Of a stretch of 64,000 bases of DNA, positions 43,001-49,616 are shown piece by piece. Origin of the DNA: Variovorax sp. J22P240. GTDB taxonomy: Bacteria; Pseudomonadota; Gammaproteobacteria; Burkholderiales; Burkholderiaceae_C. The stretch spans positions 1 through 64,000 of the forward strand of contig NZ_JASZYR010000018.1 in assembly GCF_030316855.1 (NCBI RefSeq), written 5' to 3'. How positions within the stretch are numbered: position 1 is the first letter of the stretch; the number at the start of each line of letters is the position of its first letter. The translations under genes were made by a program, and so were the position numbers. The notes beneath the pieces are model-generated. The model saw only the letters and a program-made list of their open reading frames with translations, was not told the origin of the DNA and made no database searches.

Positions 43001-43049
43001 GCGCGAAGCGGTTCACGTCGCACGGCTGCTCGACGCGCAGCTCGCCTGA
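40005..43049 (+). CDS. ydiJ: YdiJ-like FAD/Fe-S dehydrogenase (probable D-2-hydroxyacid oxidase)
   Basis: A 1014-residue fusion. Residues about 45-280 form a PCMH FAD-binding domain (VLARGGGTSQCGQTTGAALV, LGGMAGNNSCGSRS). A FAD-linked oxidase C-terminal domain follows (ISLFNPGK-type motif at LFNPGKIIDPP). A 4Fe-4S ferredoxin domain contains CNNNGHCRK and CVGCKGCKRDCPTGVDM. Two CCG domains end the protein (GGHHCCGRTY, ESSCCGMAGSFGYE). This layout matches YdiJ, described as a D-2-hydroxyglutarate dehydrogenase; related enzymes use D-lactate or glycolate. It starts 11 bp after the GntR gene. Confidence 0.9.
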   Translation: MRIEPASHLQPAGTVLPPNETCEALARRLAAETQGEVLFDDASRGRYATDASIYQIMPVGVLVPKTERDIATAIDVARDLKVPVLARGGGTSQCGQTTGAALVIDNSKHFRRVLDLDLERRTVTVEPGIVLDHLNAQLKPHGLWYPVDVSTSAQATLGGMAGNNSCGSRSIAYGNMVHNVAGASAWLSDGELVDFGPVSNLGARASDIALHVRQLVVQHRSQIQANWPKVLRRVAGYNLDIFDNQSEKPYTTDGSVNLAHLLIGAEGTLAYTRSLTLKLSELPRAKVLGIVNFPTFHAAMDAAQHIVKLGPTAVELVDRTMIELSLANPAFRPTVETALIGRPAAILLVEFSGGDKASLLPKLKDLVDLMSELGLPGSVVEMRDDAPQKNLWEVRKAGLNIMMSLKGDGKPVSFIEDCAVPLEHLAEYTDGLTEVFAKYGSRGTWYAHASVGTLHVRPILDMRTDGAAKMRAIAEEASALVRKYKGAFSGEHGDGLCRGEWIEWQFGPALNEAFRSIKQKLDPINLFNPGKIIDPPKMDDASLFRFAPATAPKPYKRIPLTPVLDWSAWNVQADPVTEVTTAPGTGGDITGGFAKAVEMCNNNGHCRKFDAGTMCPSYRVTRDEQHLTRGRANTLRLAISGQLGPDAFTSEAMHETMDLCVGCKGCKRDCPTGVDMAKMKIEFLSHYKKKHGHTLKDKLIARLPDYAHAASRVPWLLNLRNTVPGARWLGEKVLGLSAKRSLPEWRSDTFWRAGDPSMFASREQAIAAAGVGRKVAVLFVDTFNGNFESENALAAARVLKAAGYMLHTVQKDGGHHCCGRTYLANGMVDEAKAKAGALIDALLPLADAGIAIVGLEPSCLLTLRDEALVMGFGAKAETVAGQSLLFEEFIAREAKAGRFQLALKAVDKPILLHGHCHQKAFGAVSPILDVLKLIPGAKPELIESSCCGMAGSFGYEASHYEVSMQMAEASLLPAVRQNPDAILVADGTSCRHQIADGAQREAVHVARLLDAQLA

Positions 43050-43071
43050 GGCCACCGGCGCCTGCCTGCGG

Positions 43072-43878
43072 CTAGGACACCTCGATCAGCAGGTCGGGCT
43101 GGAAGTTTTCCTGCTCGCCCTTGCCGACGTAGCCCAGCGGATTCGCCACCACCCGGCATCCGTCCTTCATGTAGTCGAAGTGGCAATGCAAGTGGCCGTG
43201 CAGCCAGAGGTCGGCTTGCGGCAGCAACTCGTCCAGGGAATTGCAGAAGCCCGCCGTGCCAGGGCTCAGTCCGTAGCGCGGATCGGCGCTCGCCAAGGTC
43301 GGCGCGAAATGGGTGATCGCCACCGTGGTGCCGTCGAAGCTTTCGGCCAAGGCGTTGCGGAGCCAAGCCTGGCATGTCAGCGAGTGCTCTCTCAGTGCTT
43401 CGGCGAGGAAGATTTCCCCGTCACGGAGCGTGGCGGCTTTCTGCAGATAGAAGTTGGCGGCGCGCATTGCCTTGCCGCGCTTCTTGAGGGCTTCGGACAG
43501 GCTGTCGGTCCGCTCGACCAGCGCATCGAAGTCGGCCCAGAGCGTGGTGCCGATGAAGCGCACGCCATCGATCACGCGGGTCTCGCGTTCCAGCCACCCG
43601 ATGTCCAGCGCGTCGCAGGTTTCGCGAAGCCGGCTGTGGATCTCGTCGAAATCCGCGTTGTCGTATTCATGGTTGCCCGGGACGTACAGCACGGGCGCCG
43701 GCCACCCGTGGCGCGGGGAAAAGCGGGCCAGACCGAAATCGGGCTCGCTCAGACTGGAGCCTTCCTGGTAGGAGCCGATGTCACCGGCGAGCACCAGCAG
43801 GTCGGCACCGGGGGCCGGCGCAATCTGGAGGTGCGGATGGACTTCGATGTGGAGGTCCGAGAGCAACTGGAGCTTCAT
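43072..43878 (-). CDS. Calcineurin-like metallophosphoesterase
   Basis: A 268-residue soluble phosphoesterase with the five metal motifs in order: SDLHIEVH (residues 7-14), LAGDIGS, VPGNHEYD, ITHFAPT and HGHLHCHFDY. These bind a di-metal centre. Substrate is unknown; relatives act on cyclic nucleotides, phosphoproteins or nucleic acids. It is convergent with the YdiJ-like gene. A GGG-N4-CCC promoter motif lies in the divergent region upstream. Confidence 0.88.
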   Translation of the reverse strand: MKLQLLSDLHIEVHPHLQIAPAPGADLLVLAGDIGSYQEGSSLSEPDFGLARFSPRHGWPAPVLYVPGNHEYDNADFDEIHSRLRETCDALDIGWLERETRVIDGVRFIGTTLWADFDALVERTDSLSEALKKRGKAMRAANFYLQKAATLRDGEIFLAEALREHSLTCQAWLRNALAESFDGTTVAITHFAPTLASADPRYGLSPGTAGFCNSLDELLPQADLWLHGHLHCHFDYMKDGCRVVANPLGYVGKGEQENFQPDLLIEVS

Positions 43879-43935
43879 GAATGCAGTCTAGGCGATGGCG
43901 TTATGCGTGGATTGCATAAAAAGGGACTTGGAATA

Positions 43936-43955
43936 CTGGGGAAAACCCTTAATCT
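43936..43955 (+). promoter_or_regulatory. GGG/CCC promoter motif before the 57-residue gene
   Basis: CTGGGGAAAACCCTTAATCT closely resembles CTAGGGTAACCCCTAATAT at 45216. In both, a G-run and a C-run flank a 3-4 bp centre and are followed by TAAT, which could be part of a -10 element. It is 46-65 bp upstream of the small gene start. Confidence 0.45.
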
Positions 43956-44000
43956 TGGTTCATCATCAATACACCAGCGCGCCAACGTCCGCGCACCATC

Positions 44001-44174
44001 ATGTTCAGCTTGATCGCCCAAGTGGCCCGTTTTCTTCGTCCCGCCTGTGAAACGACTCCGTCCAGCCCGGCCGCCGTGCTGATGGAAAGCGCCGGCAGCC
44101 GCGCCGGTCTGGACGCTCGCCAGGCCCAGGAACTGCGCGTCGCTGCCAGTGCCTGGCTGAGCGTCGTGCGCTGA
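44001..44174 (+). CDS. Small conserved-looking protein, 57 residues
   Basis: The product begins MFSLIAQVARFLRPACETTP and ends VAASAWLSVVR. It is a short, mildly basic, amphipathic protein without a clear membrane span. It has its own upstream region with a promoter motif shared with the gene at 45279. It fills the gap between a metallophosphoesterase and a LysR gene, and its codon choice is G/C-rich at third positions like a real gene here. The ribosome site is weak. I do not recognise a family. Confidence 0.5.
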   Translation: MFSLIAQVARFLRPACETTPSSPAAVLMESAGSRAGLDARQAQELRVAASAWLSVVR

Positions 44175-44189
44175 GCGAGCACTCCTCGA

Positions 44190-45170
44190 TCATTCTCTCG
44201 ATGCCGGTTCGCCCGGCGCCCCGGCAAAGGCTGCGGCAGCCGATCGCAGCAGCGCCTTCCGCAGCCATTCATGCGAATGCGCGTGCTGCGCGCGCCGATG
44301 CCAGACTGCATCCACATGCACCAGCGGCTGGTCGAAGGGCAGGTCGCGCAGGACCAGTTGGTCGTCGATGCCCGTCACCCGCACGAAGTGCCGGGGCAGC
44401 ACGGTCAGCAGATCCGAGTTCGCCACCACCCGGCCGGCCGTGAAAAACTGGTTCACCGTGACCACGATGCGCCGCTCCCGCCCCATCGCGCCCAGCGTCT
44501 GGTCGATGAATCCATAGGGGCGGCCCGAGAAGCTCACCAGCAGGTGGCGCGCGGCACAGTAGGCGTCGAGCGTCAGAGGCTCCGCCGCCAGAGGGTGGCC
44601 CCTGCGCATCACGCAGACGTACTCGCCGACATAGAGCCGCTGGCTTTCGAAGGGCACGCCCACTCCCGATTGCCCGCGAGCCGCAAGGGTGGCGATCACG
44701 GCCGGAAAGTAGCCGATCGCCATGTCGACCTCTTCCTTCTCCAGCATGGGGCGGGGGTCGCGAGTGGTTAGCGGCAGGACGCGCAGGGAAACGGCACGGG
44801 CTTCCCGCTCGACGATTTCGACCAACCCCGGCATGAGTTCGGCGGCGGTGGCGTCGGCCATGGCCAGCAGGAAGGTCGTATCGGCGATCCCCGCATCGAA
44901 TTCGCCGGGCGCGAGCGTGTGCTGCAACTGCCTGAGGGCATCCCGGACGGTGGGCCACAGCGCCAGCGCGCGCGGGGTCGGTTCCACGCCGGCGCCCGAT
45001 CGGCGCACCAGTTCGTCGCCCAGGACGTCGCGCAGCCGCCGCAGCGCATTGCTGACGGCCGGCTGGGTGATCGAGAGATTCCGTGCGGCCCGCGTCAGGT
45101 TGCGCTCTGCCATCACTTCGTCGAAGACGCGAAGCAGGTTCAGGTCGAGCGTGCGAAAGTTGACGTCCAT
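44190..45170 (-). CDS. LysR-family regulator (NodD/NahR-like)
   Basis: A 326-residue LysR protein beginning FRTLDLNLLRVFDEVMAERN, with the recognition helix SITQPAVSNALRRLRD, typical of the NodD/NahR/LinR branch. The effector domain contains MAIGYFPA and VNQFFTAGRVVANSDLLTV. It is divergent from a membrane-protein gene at 45279 and convergent with the 57-residue ORF. Effector and targets are unknown. Confidence 0.88.
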   Translation of the reverse strand: MDVNFRTLDLNLLRVFDEVMAERNLTRAARNLSITQPAVSNALRRLRDVLGDELVRRSGAGVEPTPRALALWPTVRDALRQLQHTLAPGEFDAGIADTTFLLAMADATAAELMPGLVEIVEREARAVSLRVLPLTTRDPRPMLEKEEVDMAIGYFPAVIATLAARGQSGVGVPFESQRLYVGEYVCVMRRGHPLAAEPLTLDAYCAARHLLVSFSGRPYGFIDQTLGAMGRERRIVVTVNQFFTAGRVVANSDLLTVLPRHFVRVTGIDDQLVLRDLPFDQPLVHVDAVWHRRAQHAHSHEWLRKALLRSAAAAFAGAPGEPASRE

Positions 45171-45215
45171 CAGTGTTGTGAATGATAAACATCAGAAAGA
45201 TAAAGTGGCAAAACA

Positions 45216-45234
45216 CTAGGGTAACCCCTAATAT
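45216..45234 (+). promoter_or_regulatory. GGG/CCC promoter motif before the membrane-protein gene
   Basis: CTAGGGTAACCCCTAATAT is the second example of the motif seen at 43936. TAGGG and CCCTA form an inverted repeat, followed by TAATAT, which fits a -10 element. It ends 44 bp before the start at 45279. Confidence 0.45.
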
Positions 45235-45278
45235 CACCGCATCGGCTCCCGCCTTTCGTTCTTTAGGAGGAACGCATC

Positions 45279-45824
45279 ATGACCAGTTTCGTACACGTTG
45301 ACACCCCCGCAACTCACCCCGGCGTCGTTCGCGCCGAGGAAGTGATCGAGCGCATCCGCAGCGCTCGCCGCGGCTTCGACGGCGCGCGTGGCTTGGCCGC
45401 GCTGCTCCTGGCCGCCATTGTCTCGTCGCTGCTGGTCGTCGCCGACCGGCTGATGTCTACCTCGGAAGAGGGCGGTCTGCTGGTCGCTTGGGTGGTGCTC
45501 TGGGGCGTGGCCTTCTTTGCCATCGCGCTCTTTGCCGGCACGGCCCGCGTCGTGGCGACTCGCGCAGTTGCTTCGGCCCGTGGCGCCGCCCGCCGACGCG
45601 CCGCAGTTCGCGCCGACGAGCAATTCATGGCCTACGCCAAGCACGACCCGCGCATCCTGCGCGATCTGCAGGCGATCCGCACCCGCCAGGAAGCGGCAGA
45701 AGTCGTGGCACCCGCCAACACCCGGGAACAAGCGCTCGAAGTGGTCGCCAAGCGTTCCGCCAACGTTCGCACGCCGACCCTGCACGAAGCGATGCGCCGC
45801 GTGAACCTCGGCCAGTACTACTGA
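45279..45824 (+). CDS. Hypothetical two-helix membrane protein
   Basis: A 181-residue protein with two adjacent transmembrane helices (about 38-58, LAALLLAAIVSSLLVVAD, and 67-90, GLLVAWVVLWGVAFFAIAL). A basic cytoplasmic tail rich in Arg and Ala follows, with QFMAYAKHDPRILRDLQAIR. The ribosome site TTAGGAGGAAC is close to ideal, suggesting strong translation. No known domain is recognised. A strong bidirectional terminator lies just downstream. Confidence 0.75.
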   Translation: MTSFVHVDTPATHPGVVRAEEVIERIRSARRGFDGARGLAALLLAAIVSSLLVVADRLMSTSEEGGLLVAWVVLWGVAFFAIALFAGTARVVATRAVASARGAARRRAAVRADEQFMAYAKHDPRILRDLQAIRTRQEAAEVVAPANTREQALEVVAKRSANVRTPTLHEAMRRVNLGQYY

Positions 45825-45860
45825 TCCGACCCAGCCGCCTAAGACGGCCCGGCCCTCGAA

Positions 45861-45887
45861 AAAAAGCCCCGCGATGCGGGGCTTTTT
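45861..45887. terminator. Bidirectional intrinsic terminator
   Basis: A perfect 12-bp stem AAAAAGCCCCGC / GCGGGGCTTTTT with a 3-base loop. Flanking A- and T-runs allow termination for the plus-strand membrane-protein gene and for minus-strand pckG. Confidence 0.92.
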
Positions 45888-45894
45888 CGTTGGT

Positions 45895-45984
45895 GAAACA
45901 CCGCGAATCCGGCTCAGCCGGTCCGCCGGTGTTGCCCCCGGCAGGGGGTAGGCGAAGCGACACGAAGTGCGCGCAGCCTGGGGG
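45895..45984 (-). repeat. Dispersed post-stop repeat, copy 5
   Basis: Full copy in minus orientation, beginning five bases after the pckG stop, next to a bidirectional terminator and between convergent genes. Central hairpin CCCCCGGCAGGGGG. Confidence 0.88.
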
Positions 45985-45989
45985 CGAGC

Positions 45990-47837
45990 TCAAGCCGCCA
46001 GTCGCTGCTCGATCGCGGCCTTGGTGGCCGGCAGTTCCTTCGGCAGGTGGTGCGCGAGCTGCTGGAACAGTTCGGCGTGGAGCTTCAGTTCGGCCTGCCA
46101 CGCAGCGTTGTCGATGCTGGTGACCGTTCGGAACTGTTCGGCGCTGAAGTTCAAGCCGGTCCAGTTCAGGTCCTCATAGCGGGGGCTGACGCCGAAAATG
46201 TGATCAGTGCCGCTGTCCTGGCCCTCGATGCGGTCGATCATCCACTTCAGGACGCGCATGTTCTCGCCGTAGCCCGGCCAGACGAACTTGCCGTCCTCGC
46301 CCTTGCGGAACCAGTTGGTCGTATAGATCTTCGGCGCCTTGGCGCCCGAAGCCTCGAGCTTCTTGCCCAGGTCGAGCCAGTGCTGGAAGTAGTCGCTCAT
46401 GTTGTAGCCGGCGAAGGGCAGCATCGCGAACGGATCGCGGCGCACCACGCCTTGCTGGCCTGCGGCTGCGGCAGTGGTTTCGGACCCCATCGTCGCGGCC
46501 ATGTAGACGCCTTCCACCCAGTTGCGGGCTTCGGTCACCAGCGGCACGGTGGTCGAGCGGCGGCCGCCGAAGATGAAGGCGTCGATCGCGACGCCCTTCG
46601 GGTCGTCCCAGGCGTCGTCGAGCGCCGGGTTGTTGGTGGCAGCGACGGTGAAGCGTGCGTTCGGGTGTGCCGCCTTGGCGCCAGTTTCCTTGGCGATAGC
46701 CGGCGTCCAGTCCTTGCCTTGCCAGTCGATCGCGTGCGCGGGCGCGTCGCCCATGCCTTCCCACCAGACGTCGCCGTCATCGGTCAGGGCCACGTTCGTG
46801 AAGATCACGTCGCGGTCGAGGCTGGCCATGCAGTTCGGGTTGGTCTGCATGTTGGTGCCGGGCGCGACGCCAAAGTAGCCGGCCTCGGGATTGATGGCGT
46901 GCAGCTTGCCGTCTGCGCCGGGCTTGATCCAGGCGATGTCGTCGCCGATGGTCGTGACTTTCCAGCCGTCGAAGCCGGCCGGCGGGATCAGCATCGCGAA
47001 GTTGGTCTTGCCGCAGGCGCTCGGGAAGGCGGCCGCCACGTGGTACTTCTTGCCCTGGGGGTTGGTCACGCCGAGGATCAGCATGTGCTCGGCGAGCCAG
47101 CCTTCGTCGCGGCCCATGTTCGATGCGATGCGCAGCGCGAAGCACTTCTTGCCGAGCAGGGCGTTACCGCCGTAGCCCGAGCCGTAGCTCCAGATCTCGC
47201 GCGTCTCGGGGTAATGGACGATGTACTTCGTCTTGTTGCAGGGCCAAGCCACGTCCTTCTGGCCGGCTTCGAGCGGCGCGCCGACCGTGTGGACGCAGGG
47301 CACGAACTCGCCGTCGACGCCGAGCACTTCGTATACGGCCTTCCCCATGCGGGTCATGATCTTCATGTTGACAGCCACATAGGGGCTGTCCGACAGCTCG
47401 ATGCCGATGTGCGCGATCGGCGAACCGAGCGGGCCCATGCTGAAGGGCACGACATACATCGTGCGGCCCTTCATGCAGCCGTCGAACAGCGGCTGCAGGG
47501 TGGCGCGCATTTCCGCCGGGGCCATCCAGTTGTTGGTGGGGCCGGCGTCTTCCTTGTTGGCGGAGCAGATGAAGGTGCGGTCTTCGACGCGCGCGACGTC
47601 GCTCGGATCGGAGGTCGCGAGGAAGGAATTGGGCCGCTTCGCCGGATCGAGCTTCTTGAAGGTGCCGGCGTCGACCATCAGCTGGCAGAGGCGGTCGTAC
47701 TCTTCGGTACTGCCGTCGCACCAGTGGATGTCGGCGGGCTTGCACAGCGCGGCCATGTCGGCCACCCAGGCGATCAGCTTCGCGTTCTTGACGTAGGAGG
47801 GTGCCTGCATGGCAAGACCCTTCAGCGGTGCGTTCAT
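45990..47837 (-). CDS. pckG: Phosphoenolpyruvate carboxykinase (GTP)
   Basis: A 615-residue gluconeogenic enzyme converting oxaloacetate and GTP to PEP, GDP and CO2. The GTP-type signature FPSACGKTNFAMLIP contains the P-loop and the reactive cysteine. Other family segments are VPFSMGPLGSP, GSGYGGNALLGKKC, and the metal/nucleotide region IGDDIAWI. Length agrees with GTP-dependent PEPCKs. AGGAGA precedes the ATG. It would return C4 acids from the catabolic operons of this window to sugar synthesis. Confidence 0.97.
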   Translation of the reverse strand: MNAPLKGLAMQAPSYVKNAKLIAWVADMAALCKPADIHWCDGSTEEYDRLCQLMVDAGTFKKLDPAKRPNSFLATSDPSDVARVEDRTFICSANKEDAGPTNNWMAPAEMRATLQPLFDGCMKGRTMYVVPFSMGPLGSPIAHIGIELSDSPYVAVNMKIMTRMGKAVYEVLGVDGEFVPCVHTVGAPLEAGQKDVAWPCNKTKYIVHYPETREIWSYGSGYGGNALLGKKCFALRIASNMGRDEGWLAEHMLILGVTNPQGKKYHVAAAFPSACGKTNFAMLIPPAGFDGWKVTTIGDDIAWIKPGADGKLHAINPEAGYFGVAPGTNMQTNPNCMASLDRDVIFTNVALTDDGDVWWEGMGDAPAHAIDWQGKDWTPAIAKETGAKAAHPNARFTVAATNNPALDDAWDDPKGVAIDAFIFGGRRSTTVPLVTEARNWVEGVYMAATMGSETTAAAAGQQGVVRRDPFAMLPFAGYNMSDYFQHWLDLGKKLEASGAKAPKIYTTNWFRKGEDGKFVWPGYGENMRVLKWMIDRIEGQDSGTDHIFGVSPRYEDLNWTGLNFSAEQFRTVTSIDNAAWQAELKLHAELFQQLAHHLPKELPATKAAIEQRLAA

Positions 47838-48050
47838 CGTCTATCTCCTAAGTTGAAAATCGTCTTTTCGAACGTGACTCGGTGCCTTGACGGCGAGATC
47901 CGTTGGAGAAAACGCTTCCGCCTCGGGAGAGCGGCTGCTTGGCAGGCGGTAGGGATCGGAGAACGAAGGCCGGCGACGTTGCCGACCCAGGCTGGCCTGT
48001 GGTGCTTCGAGCAGCGGCGAGGGCACGAAGTGCCCGCGCGGCGGCCGGAT
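47838..48050. other. pckG upstream region
   Basis: This 213-bp gap lies between pckG and the 50-residue membrane protein, both minus-strand. GGGCACGAAGTGCCC near 48011-48026 is a 6-bp hairpin that may terminate the small gene. No convincing gene or promoter hexamers were recognised. Confidence 0.3.
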
Positions 48051-48203
48051 TCAGGCGACGTAGATGGCGATCGACGCCAGAAGGAGCATCAGTACCCCGC
48101 CGACCAACGGCAGCACCAGAGGCATGAGGTGGACGATCGACTCGACCGCGTCTTTTTCGACCGCGGCTGCGTGGCCGGGTTCGATGGGGGTGGGGTTGGA
48201 CAT
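48051..48203 (-). CDS. Small single-span membrane protein, 50 residues
   Basis: The product has an acidic, polar N-terminus (MSNPTPIEPGHAAAVEKDAV) and one C-terminal hydrophobic helix (about residues 27-49, LMPLVLPLVGGVLMLLLASI). AAGGA lies eight bases before the ATG at 48203; the longer reading from 48236 adds a polar leader and is less likely. It resembles the many small inner-membrane proteins of unknown function in betaproteobacteria. It lies between threonine ammonia-lyase and pckG. Confidence 0.6.
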   Translation of the reverse strand: MSNPTPIEPGHAAAVEKDAVESIVHLMPLVLPLVGGVLMLLLASIAIYVA

Positions 48204-48295
48204 TGGAGTTCCTTGGGTTCTCGAGACTGAAACCATTTTACCGACTGGTCCGCCGGTCGCGGTCTAGGGGGTTCCCAGACCCCCGATATGCGGCC

Positions 48296-49495
48296 TTACC
48301 GCTGTTCGGACGCCTCGAAGCCGGCCTCGCGCAATGCATCCAGCACGGCAGACAGGTGCCCGCGGCCGCGGGTCTGCAATACCAGCTCGATGTCGACGTT
48401 CTGGGCCGCCAGCATCGTGAACGCGCGCTGATGATGCACTTCGTCGATGTTGGCACCTGCTTCCGCCACCGTGGCCGTGATATGAGCCAGGGAGCCCGGC
48501 ACGTCGCGCGCACTGACCCGCACCCTCGCCAGCCGCCCGGCCCGGACCATTCCCCGTTCGATGATGGCCGCGAGCAGCAGCGGATCGATGTTGCCGCCCG
48601 ACAGCACGAGCCCGACCCGCTTGCCCTTGAAGCGCTCCGGATGCCGGATCAGCGCGGCCAGTCCGGCGGCTCCCGCGCCTTCGACCAGCGTCTTCTCGAT
48701 TTCCAGCAGCATCAGGACAGCCTGCTCGATGTCGCCCTCGTCGACCAGCAGCAGGTCGTCGACGTGGCTGGCGATGATGTCGCGCGTCAGCACCCCCGGG
48801 GTCCCTACGGCGATGCCTTCGGCGATCGTGCTGGCGCCCTGAGGATGGTGCGTGCCCTGCACCGCGTTGACCATGGCCGGAAAGCGCGTCGTCTGGACGC
48901 CGACGATCTCGATGCCGGGCTTGCGGGCGCGTGCGGCGATCGCCATGCCGGCGATCAGCCCCCCGCCGCCGACCGACACCACCAGCATGTCGAGATCGGG
49001 CACGGCATCCAGCATTTCCAGCGCCACGGTGCCTTGGCCGGCGATGATGGCTTCATCATCGTAGGGATGGACGAAAGTCAGGCCTTCGCGTTCCGCCAGT
49101 GCCAGTGCGTGGGCACGAGCGGCATCGAGCGTGTCGCCGTGCAGCACGACTTCGGCGCCGAAGCCGCGGGTCCGCTCGATCTTCACGCCGGGCGTGAAGC
49201 GCGGCATCACGATGAGCGCCCGCAGCCCCAGCCGCTGTGCGTGGTAAGCGACGCCCTGGGCATGATTGCCGGCCGACATGGCGATCACGCCACGCGTGCC
49301 CCCCTCGGAGAGGTCCACCAGCTTGTTACATGCGCCGCGTTCCTTGAACGAGGCGGTGAACTGCAGGTTCTCGAACTTGAGGAAAACCTGCGCCCCGACG
49401 ATTTCGGAGAGCGTGCGCGATTCGACGCAGGGCGTGTCGAGAAGCTGCCCGTGTAGGCGTTTCGCGGCGCGTTCGATGTCTTCGATTCCAACCAT
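48296..49495 (-). CDS. ilvA: Threonine ammonia-lyase with ACT domain
   Basis: A 399-residue PLP enzyme deaminating threonine to 2-oxobutyrate. The PLP lysine is in TASFKERGACNK, the phosphate-binding glycine loop is SVGGGGLIAGMA, and AMSAGNHAQGVAY is the conserved substrate segment. Residues about 325-399 form an ACT domain (ARVRVSARDVPGSLAHITATV), matching the shorter 400-residue catabolic/biosynthetic type rather than the 500-residue E. coli IlvA. The ATG at 49495 is chosen over an upstream TTG because it gives the family N-terminus. Confidence 0.93.
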   Translation of the reverse strand: MVGIEDIERAAKRLHGQLLDTPCVESRTLSEIVGAQVFLKFENLQFTASFKERGACNKLVDLSEGGTRGVIAMSAGNHAQGVAYHAQRLGLRALIVMPRFTPGVKIERTRGFGAEVVLHGDTLDAARAHALALAEREGLTFVHPYDDEAIIAGQGTVALEMLDAVPDLDMLVVSVGGGGLIAGMAIAARARKPGIEIVGVQTTRFPAMVNAVQGTHHPQGASTIAEGIAVGTPGVLTRDIIASHVDDLLLVDEGDIEQAVLMLLEIEKTLVEGAGAAGLAALIRHPERFKGKRVGLVLSGGNIDPLLLAAIIERGMVRAGRLARVRVSARDVPGSLAHITATVAEAGANIDEVHHQRAFTMLAAQNVDIELVLQTRGRGHLSAVLDALREAGFEASEQR

Positions 49496-49616
49496 CGGCG
49501 GAATTGTGGCCGGAATTGCAACTTCCGGGCTGTTACCCGTCGTGAGGCTTCCCGAAGCCAATACTCTGCGTTATGGTCGCGCTCAGATTCAGTTTCCGTT
49601 CAATGGGGGATTCCCG

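Noticed and set aside
39963..43055. A 1030-codon open frame on the minus strand
   Set aside because: It is antisense to the well-supported YdiJ-like gene and its product is His/Arg/Gln-rich without domains, typical of frame shadows in high-GC DNA.
48004..48050. Seventh copy of the post-stop repeat after the 50-residue gene
   Set aside because: Only CACGAAGTGC is shared; the other blocks are absent, so a simple hairpin is the better reading.
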